This document shows positions 15,232 through 20,050 of a stretch of DNA of 20,050 bases, piece by piece; positions within the stretch are counted from its first letter, which is position 1, and each line of letters starts with the position of its first letter. The notes below the pieces were generated by a model. The model was not told the DNA's origin and did no database searches. It was given only the letters and a program-made list of their open reading frames with translations. The DNA is taken from NCBI GenBank assembly GCA_021160885.1, contig JAGHBR010000392.1, positions 1 to 20,050 on the forward strand. The letters run 5' to 3'. Made by a program: the position numbers and the translations under genes. The stretch comes from Caldisericaceae bacterium. Its GTDB lineage: Bacteria > Calditrichota > Calditrichia > Calditrichales > Calditrichaceae.

Positions 15232-16094
15232 AAAAACTCTTGAGACGAATAATAGAATATGGCCACATGATTAAATTTTCGCATTCCGTTTTTGCCTTGC
15301 CGTTTGCGCTTTCCTCCGCCATTTTAGCCAATGATGTAGTGCCCTTAAGCTGGGAAAAGCTGCTATGGATTTTAGTGGCCATGGTCAGCGCACGGAGTGC
15401 GGCCATGGGCTTTAACCGTTTAATTGACCGCCATTACGATGCCGCTAATCCGCGCACACAAATGCGCCATTTACCTGCTGGCAAAATTAAAACATAGGAA
15501 GTCATTGTCTTTGTGGTGCTTTCGGCTATCGCGTTTATCTGGGCTGCTTATCGTTTAAATTGGCTCTGCTTTGCCCTTTCACCTGTAGCCTTGTTTGTGA
15601 TTTTCTTTTATTCCTACACCAAGCGTTTTACGGCCCTGTCGCACTACGTGCTGGGTGTAGCGCTGGGCATTTCCCCGGTTGGCGCCTGGCTGGCCATCAC
15701 CGGCTCTTTTGCCTGGCCGCCCGTTATTTTAGGCTTTGCCGTTGTTTTCTGGGTTGCCGGATTTGACATCCTGTACGCCCTGCAGGATTACGAATTTGAC
15801 CAGCAATACGATTTGTACTCAATCCCACGCCTGGTGGGCCCGGTTAAAGCCTTGTGGATTGCCCGCTTTAGCCACTTGATTGCTTTTGCCTTGCTGTTCA
15901 GCCTTTGGCTGTTGCTGGATTTGCATTTCATTTACTCCATGGGCCTGGCCATCATCGCCGGCTTGCTAACCTACGAACATTCGCTGATTAATCCCGACGA
16001 CCTGTCCAAATTAGACATGGCCTTCTTTAACATGAACGGCGTAATTAGTGTAATATTTTTCCTGACTATTTTAGGAGATTACTTTTTATTATGA
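15222..16094 (+). pseudogene. mqnP: UbiA-family prenyltransferase (MqnP-like) interrupted by an in-frame TAG
   Basis: The frame from ATG 15222 to the TGA at 16092-16094 spans 290 codons, the normal length for a UbiA-type polyprenyltransferase, but is broken by TAG at 15495-15497 after LPAGKIKT. The upstream 91 residues carry the first diphosphate-Mg motif in GFNRLIDRHYDAANPRT. The downstream part, in the same frame, carries the second motif in DILYALQDYEFDQQYDLYSIP plus the remaining membrane helices. Nothing appears missing or shifted. In the futalosine pathway the UbiA-type MqnP prenylates 1,4-dihydroxy-6-naphthoate. The first half overlaps mqnX by 10 bases and the end overlaps ubiX by 4, so the operon architecture is intact. 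A sequencing error, a recent inactivation, or two separately translated halves (15222-15497 and about 15513-16094) are the options. TAG ends mqnE, mqnA and pntAB here, so reassignment is unlikely. Confidence 0.85.
15496..15515 (+). promoter_or_regulatory. Possible reinitiation site after the internal TAG
   Basis: AGGAAG (15496-15501) overlaps the internal stop codon and lies 11 bases before an in-frame GTG at 15513. This could allow ribosomes that stop at TAG to restart and make the 193-residue C-terminal half. The match may be chance. Confidence 0.3.
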
Positions 16095-16696
16095 AACGTA
16101 TTGTTGTGGGCATCAGCGGGGCCAGCGGCATGCTTTACGCGGCGCGTTTTTTACGTGCCGTGCCGGCAGATTATCAGGTGCGCCTGATTGTTTCGCCAGT
16201 TGCTGAAAAAATTCTAAAAACCGAAATCGGCTGGCAGGTCAAAAAACAGAGCTTTGGAGAGTTCTGGGCACAATTCAGTTCAGAACCTTTTAATGGTTGC
16301 CAAATTGAATTGCACCCGGCAGAGAACCATTTTGCGCCGGTGGCCAGCGGCTCTTTTTTAACGCAGGGCATGGTTATCATTCCCTGCTCGGCCAAAACGC
16401 TCTCTGCCGTGGCCAATGGTTACACAGCCAACTTACTGGAACGCACCGCTGACGTTCATTTAAAGGAACGGCGGCCGCTTTTGCTTGTTTTAAGAGAAAC
16501 ACCTTACCATTTGACGCACATCGAGAATATGAAAAAAGCCACCATGGCCGGGGCCACGGTTTTGCCCGCCTCGCCCGGCTTTTACCACCATCCCCAAAAG
16601 ATTGAAGACCTGGTTGACTTTATCGTTGCCCGCACCTTTGACCATTTAAACATTGACCACCAACTCACACCACGCTGGGGAGAAAAGCATGCTTGA
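16091..16696 (+). CDS. ubiX: UbiX-type flavin prenyltransferase
   Basis: UbiX enzymes attach a dimethylallyl group to FMN, producing the prenylated FMN cofactor needed by UbiD-type decarboxylases. The 201-residue protein has the N-terminal FMN loop GISGASGMLYA at 7-17 and the family's C-terminal RETPYHLTHIENM and PASPGFYHHPQKIEDLVDFIVAR segments. Within a futalosine operon it is the MqnM equivalent: the partner decarboxylase removes the carboxyl group from prenylated 1,4-dihydroxy-6-naphthoate. No UbiD-type gene is present in the window. The ATG overlaps the stop of the prenyltransferase frame by four bases (ATGA), with TAGGAG upstream. Confidence 0.93.
   Translation: MKRIVVGISGASGMLYAARFLRAVPADYQVRLIVSPVAEKILKTEIGWQVKKQSFGEFWAQFSSEPFNGCQIELHPAENHFAPVASGSFLTQGMVIIPCSAKTLSAVANGYTANLLERTADVHLKERRPLLLVLRETPYHLTHIENMKKATMAGATVLPASPGFYHHPQKIEDLVDFIVARTFDHLNIDHQLTPRWGEKHA
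16677..16682 (+). promoter_or_regulatory. Ribosome binding site fixing the menG start
   Basis: GGGGAG lies six bases before the ATG at 16689, inside the end of ubiX, and selects this ATG over an upstream in-frame TTG at 16653. Confidence 0.7.
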
Positions 16697-17423
16697 ACCG
16701 AAAATGGTGCTGGAACCAGGTCAGCAGAAAAAACACTACGTGCGCAATATGTTCAACGCCATTGCCCACCGTTACGACTTTTTAAATCACTTTTTAAGTT
16801 TTGGCATTGACATTCTTTGGCGTAAAAGGGCTATTGGCAAACTTCAGGTGCGCCCCGAACATCGGGTGCTGGATCTGGCCTGTGGTACGGCCGATTTTGC
16901 CCTGCAAACCATTAAACAAAAAAGGTGTCAGGTTGTGGGTGCGGACATTGCCCTGCGCATGTTAAAATTTGCCAGGCCAAAAATTGCTTCGGATTTGTGG
17001 AACAAACAATTGTTTCTGGTCAATGGCGATGGCGAGCATCTACCCTTCAAAGAACACAGTTTTCACGGCATGACCATTGCTTTTGGCATTCGGAACATGG
17101 GCGATGTGCACAAAGCTTTAAAGGAAATTCACCGTGTGCTTACTCTGGACGAGCAGGCCATTATCCTGGAGTTTTCGCTGCCCACCACTCCGCTTTTTAA
17201 ACACCTTTACCTGTTTTACTTTAAAAATATTTTACCTTTGATTGGTCGCCTGGTTAGTAAAGACCCGGCCGCTTATTCCTACCTGCCCGCTTCGGTTGAA
17301 AAATTCCCTTCCGTTAAAGAATTTAGCGCCTGGTTAAAGAATCCCGGGTTCGACCAGGTAGAACACTGGAAATTGCTCAATGGCGTGGCAGTCATCTACC
17401 GTGCGACCAAGTTTATTCCTTAA
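16689..17423 (+). CDS. menG: Demethylmenaquinone methyltransferase (UbiE/MenG family)
   Basis: This SAM-dependent C-methyltransferase catalyses the last step, demethylmenaquinone to menaquinone. At 244 residues it is of usual length. Family features in order are FNAIAHRYDFLNHFLSFGID (about 22-41), the SAM-binding motif I VLDLACGTADF (60-70; Ala stands where Gly is usual), GADIALRML, the FGIRNM segment, LKEIHRVL, and the UbiE/MenG region AYSYLPASVEKFPS. The start overlaps the end of ubiX by eight bases. It is the last gene of the operon; I find no convincing plus-strand terminator immediately after it. Confidence 0.94.
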   Translation: MLEPKMVLEPGQQKKHYVRNMFNAIAHRYDFLNHFLSFGIDILWRKRAIGKLQVRPEHRVLDLACGTADFALQTIKQKRCQVVGADIALRMLKFARPKIASDLWNKQLFLVNGDGEHLPFKEHSFHGMTIAFGIRNMGDVHKALKEIHRVLTLDEQAIILEFSLPTTPLFKHLYLFYFKNILPLIGRLVSKDPAAYSYLPASVEKFPSVKEFSAWLKNPGFDQVEHWKLLNGVAVIYRATKFIP

Positions 17424-17622
17424 AATGATTTTTCAATCACGCAAAAATTCCAAAGCGCAAAGCCCAAAAAATTATTCTCTTCCTTGTGCATCCTGAATAG
17501 TCACGACAGCTATACGTATCTTTAATTAAAGTGGCATGGTACTGAGAACAAGCAGGCTAAATTTGTTATGAAGGCTGTTGAAAGAATGAGACCTAAAATT
17601 TATGAAAAAAATCAATCAGGAA

Positions 17623-17666
17623 AAATTTGTGTAAATCAGTGGCTAAAATCTGTGAAAATCAGTGGC
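17623..17666 (+). repeat. Two near-identical 21-base direct repeats
   Basis: The copies at 17623-17643 and 17646-17666 share 19 of 21 bases, both ending AAATCAGTGGC, with a period of 23 bases. A more degenerate similar stretch may lie just upstream (17595-17619). They sit directly beside the mutase terminator. Two copies are too few, and the two-base gap too short, for a CRISPR array. Confidence 0.7.
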
Positions 17667-17703
17667 AAGAAAAATACCCGCAGCTTGCAAGAAACCGCGG
17701 GTA
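17667..17703 (-). terminator. Rho-independent terminator of the phosphomannomutase operon
   Basis: Read on the minus strand, TACCCGC (17703-17697) pairs with GCGGGTA (17681-17675) over seven base pairs around a 15-base loop, and TTTTT follows at 17674-17670. It lies 25 bases past the mutase stop codon. On the plus strand no T-run follows, so it does not serve menG well. Confidence 0.8.
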
Positions 17704-17727
17704 AAGTCATGTCTGCTTTTCAACAAA

Positions 17728-19092
17728 TTACAGTTTAATTTCGCCAAACTCTTTCAGTTTGTTAATCACCATATTTTTAATCTCTTCCAAGCGCTCTTCT
17801 GTTCTGGCTTCAAAGCGCATGACCAGCACCGGTTGCGTATTGGAAGCGCGGACCAGACCCCAGCCATCGCCAAACTGGATACGCACACCGTCAATATCAA
17901 TTACTTCATAATTTTGAGAGAAAAATTCCTTGGCTTTGGCCGCCATCCGGAACTTAATTTCATCATTTTCCACCTCAGCCCGAATTTCCGGCGTTGAATA
18001 GTACTTGGGCACATCGGCTAAAAAGTCTGATACTTTTTGCTTACTTTTAGAAACCAGTTCCACCATTCTGGCCGATGCGTAAATGGCGTCATCAAAGCCG
18101 AAGAAACGGTCGGCAAAAAACAAATGGCCGCTCATTTCACCGGCAAACGGCGCTTTCATATCCTTCATCAATTGTTTAATATTAGAATGGCCGGTTTTGG
18201 ACATCACCGGTTTACCGCCAAATTTTTCAATCATTTCTGGCAATGCTTGAGAACATTTCACATCAAAAATGATAGGCGCGCCAGGATTATTTTTCAAAAT
18301 ATCACGGCTGAAGATAATCATTAACTTGTCGCCCCAAATGATGTCGCCATTTTCATCAATAACGCCAATCCGGTCCGCATCGCCATCGTAACCAATGCCT
18401 AATTCGGCGTCACTGTTTTTGGTGGTTTTAATCAATTCCTGAATATAATCTACAACCGTGGGATCCGGGTGATGATTTGGAAAACGGCCATCCGGTGTGT
18501 CAAACAAATCAATCGTTTCAGCGCCCAATTCCTTGAACAGGCGATGCGCAACCAGAGAAGCTGCCCCGTTACCGGAATCCAGAACAACCTTTACCGCACG
18601 ATCTAATTTAATATTCTGCTTGATGTAATTGATGTAATCATCAATAATTTCCTGTTTTTCGTACTGGCCCTGTCCACTTTCAAAATCCCTGCCTTCGATT
18701 AACTTACGAATATCCTGAATCATGGGGCCAAAAACCGGCGCATTGTTTAAGGTGATTTTAAATCCATTAAATTCCGGCGGATTATGTGAACCCGTAATCA
18801 TCACTCCGCCCTGCACATCAGGAATGTGGTGCATGCTGAAATATTGCACCGGGGTCGGCACCGGGCCCAAATCAACCACATTTACACCCGTACTTTGCAA
18901 ACCGGTCATCAGGGCCTTGCGCAAACGTTCGGTTGACAAACGCACATCTCCACCAATCGTTACTCTTTTTGCCTGATGACGTACAAAATAAGTACCTATG
19001 CCTTTTCCTAATAATTTAACGACTTCTTCAGTTAAGTCTTTATCCACCACTCCACGAATATCATACTCTCTGAAGATGTAAGGACTAATCAT
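17728..19092 (-). CDS. Phosphomannomutase/phosphoglucomutase
   Basis: The enzyme interconverts hexose 1- and 6-phosphates and feeds nucleotide-sugar synthesis for envelope polysaccharides. The 454-residue protein has all four domains of the alpha-D-phosphohexomutase family: the catalytic phosphoserine S102 in GVMITGSHNPPEFNGFK, the Mg-binding DGDADR at 236-241, the sugar-binding GEMSGH near 325, and the phosphate-binding RASNTQPVLVMRFEA near 426. The order and length match AlgC/ManB-type enzymes with dual mannose and glucose specificity, which sequence alone does not resolve. The ATG at 19092 has AGGAGGG a few bases upstream. The unknown gene upstream ends 22 bases before it, so they probably form one transcript. 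Confidence 0.93.
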   Translation of the reverse strand: MISPYIFREYDIRGVVDKDLTEEVVKLLGKGIGTYFVRHQAKRVTIGGDVRLSTERLRKALMTGLQSTGVNVVDLGPVPTPVQYFSMHHIPDVQGGVMITGSHNPPEFNGFKITLNNAPVFGPMIQDIRKLIEGRDFESGQGQYEKQEIIDDYINYIKQNIKLDRAVKVVLDSGNGAASLVAHRLFKELGAETIDLFDTPDGRFPNHHPDPTVVDYIQELIKTTKNSDAELGIGYDGDADRIGVIDENGDIIWGDKLMIIFSRDILKNNPGAPIIFDVKCSQALPEMIEKFGGKPVMSKTGHSNIKQLMKDMKAPFAGEMSGHLFFADRFFGFDDAIYASARMVELVSKSKQKVSDFLADVPKYYSTPEIRAEVENDEIKFRMAAKAKEFFSQNYEVIDIDGVRIQFGDGWGLVRASNTQPVLVMRFEARTEERLEEIKNMVINKLKEFGEIKL

Positions 19093-19114
19093 AATTCCCT
19101 CCTGTCTTTCTGTT

Positions 19115-20050
19115 CTACTCTTTAAATATCAACAAATTTTGTTCACCTATCTCACTTCTAAGCGATTCCAGAATATTTTGATCTAAAATACCTGGCTTGA
19201 ACCAGTAAACGATTAAGTGGTCTGTTACTGTATCTATTGTTTGTTTTAAAAGTTCCATCTTTTCCTTAGATGTCTCAATATTTGCATATTGAATCGGATA
19301 ATGGATTCCATATCTTAAAAACATTTTACTAAAAAAGATTAAACGGCAATAATCTGAACTGCCAATTAGATGTACATTTTTGTTGAATTGTTCAACTTGT
19401 AGTTGGAAATTGTTTGAATAGAGTTGATTTTTAAACGCACGCTTAATGTTTTCCCACTTTTTTATTAAAGCAGCCGCCGCCGGGCCATCCAAGTAAAAAT
19501 GGGATTCGGGCGCATAAACTGGGCGGGAAGCATCGGTTAATTCAGCGAAAACCGATTTGCTGAAGGCACGCCCTCTGGCAATTCTATCTAGTAAAAACTT
19601 CTGAAACAAAAACTCAAACAGCAATAAATGCCTGAAATCAAACTTATTATTTTGACTCAATGCTGGCAAATCAAAGTCGATGTAAATTTCATCTTGAATA
19701 ATTTTATTTGATAAAATCAAGTTCAATTCTTTGACTGGTAAAGCCAATACCTGAAACTTAGGTTCACTTAATATCGTTACCTGACAGGTGTCATTCAATT
19801 GCAATTCCAATTCGGCAGACTGTAATTGACGGCTGGTGTGAAATGTTAGCCTTAACAAACTGTCCATAGGCTGAGGCAACGGGATATCCTTACATGTTAA
19901 AGCCCCGGCCACAGGGTTTGGGGTCTCCTGTTTGGAGGCCACAAATATTTCCAATCGATCCATTTTAAGCAAGGGGCTATAATGTAATGAATCGGGAAGG
20001 ATTAGCTGTTGATTTTCCAGCATCAACAGAAAACAGTCTCTCCCTTCAAA
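19115..20050 (-). CDS. Hypothetical protein, probably cut by the right edge
   Basis: I do not recognise this protein. An ATG at 20023 would give 302 residues, but the frame stays open to the window edge, and GGGAG at 20040-20044 is too far from that ATG (about 15 bases) to be a convincing ribosome site, so the gene probably begins outside the window. The visible part has no clear signal peptide or membrane helix. The first half has strand-like alternation (LRLTFHTS, AELELQLN, EIYIDFDL); the second half is more helical and rich in Phe, Lys and Gln. It ends in TAG 22 bases before the mutase start, which suggests co-transcription. No functional call is justified. Confidence 0.7.
   Translation of the reverse strand, partial: FEGRDCFLLMLENQQLILPDSLHYSPLLKMDRLEIFVASKQETPNPVAGALTCKDIPLPQPMDSLLRLTFHTSRQLQSAELELQLNDTCQVTILSEPKFQVLALPVKELNLILSNKIIQDEIYIDFDLPALSQNNKFDFRHLLLFEFLFQKFLLDRIARGRAFSKSVFAELTDASRPVYAPESHFYLDGPAAAALIKKWENIKRAFKNQLYSNNFQLQVEQFNKNVHLIGSSDYCRLIFFSKMFLRYGIHYPIQYANIETSKEKMELLKQTIDTVTDHLIVYWFKPGILDQNILESLRSEIGEQNLLIFKE

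Larger units (their letters stand above)
17424..17727. other. Convergent intergenic region with short repeats
   Basis: About 300 bases separate menG from the converging mutase gene. They contain two adjacent CAAAGCS heptads (17451-17464), a pair of near-identical 21-base direct repeats (17623-17666) and the terminator of the mutase gene (17667-17703). No coding frame is evident on either strand. Confidence 0.6.

Noticed and set aside
15495..15497. TAG read as pyrrolysine or a reassigned codon
   Set aside because: TAG is the normal terminal codon of mqnE, mqnA, pntAB and the gene ending at 19115, and no pyrrolysine genes are seen here.
17623..17666. CRISPR array
   Set aside because: Only two clear units with a two-base gap; there are no spacers and no cas genes.
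17675..17703. Terminator for the menaquinone operon on the plus strand
   Set aside because: The stem is followed by AAGTCATG rather than a T-run on the plus strand; the T-run exists only on the minus strand.

Overview
The window reads as ordinary chromosome of an AT-leaning, mesophilic-to-thermophilic Gram-negative bacterium that makes menaquinone by the futalosine route. Clear Shine-Dalgarno sequences stand before most genes, an outer-membrane-type lipoprotein is present, and ATG, TTG and GTG starts are all used. The combination of futalosine genes, a split transhydrogenase and a bacterial Clp1-like kinase fits a Calditrichota/FCB-type thermophile such as Caldithrix. That placement is my inference from gene content, not a search result. 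I see no tRNA, rRNA, CRISPR array, insertion sequence or phage gene.

Layout. At 1-481 is the 3' part of a comF-type phosphoribosyltransferase gene cut by the left edge; it converges on a minus-strand operon at a shared hairpin. The operon (4900 down to 517) encodes a fusion of a PNPOx-like split-barrel domain with a MenA-type UbiA prenyltransferase, followed by the three-subunit proton-translocating NAD(P) transhydrogenase (pntAA, pntAB, pntB). Divergent from it, 5059-9195 holds an unrecognised 787-residue lipoprotein and a membrane-anchored protein resembling family 5 (oligopeptide-type) solute-binding proteins, ending at a strong terminator. A single gene at 9485-10372 encodes a Clp1/Nol9/Grc3-like polynucleotide kinase. 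A gene-free, repeat-rich stretch of about 620 bases follows.

The centre of the window is a tightly packed seven-gene menaquinone operon (10998-17423): mqnE, mqnA, mqnC, an amidohydrolase that is probably the aminodeoxyfutalosine deaminase (mqnX), a UbiA-type prenyltransferase (MqnP-like), a UbiX-type flavin prenyltransferase and the final methyltransferase menG/ubiE. Junctions overlap or are a few bases long. Futalosine hydrolase (mqnB), mqnD and a UbiD-type decarboxylase are not in the window and must be elsewhere. The prenyltransferase frame carries an in-frame TAG at 15495-15497, with both halves otherwise intact. This is the most striking anomaly here, and it gains weight because a second, fused UbiA enzyme lies about 10 kb away. 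On the minus strand at the right end, a phosphomannomutase/phosphoglucomutase gene follows an unrecognised gene that probably runs past the edge.

Together the genes centre on the quinone pool and redox balance: menaquinone assembly, a second aromatic prenyltransferase, and NADH/NADPH exchange driven by the proton gradient.
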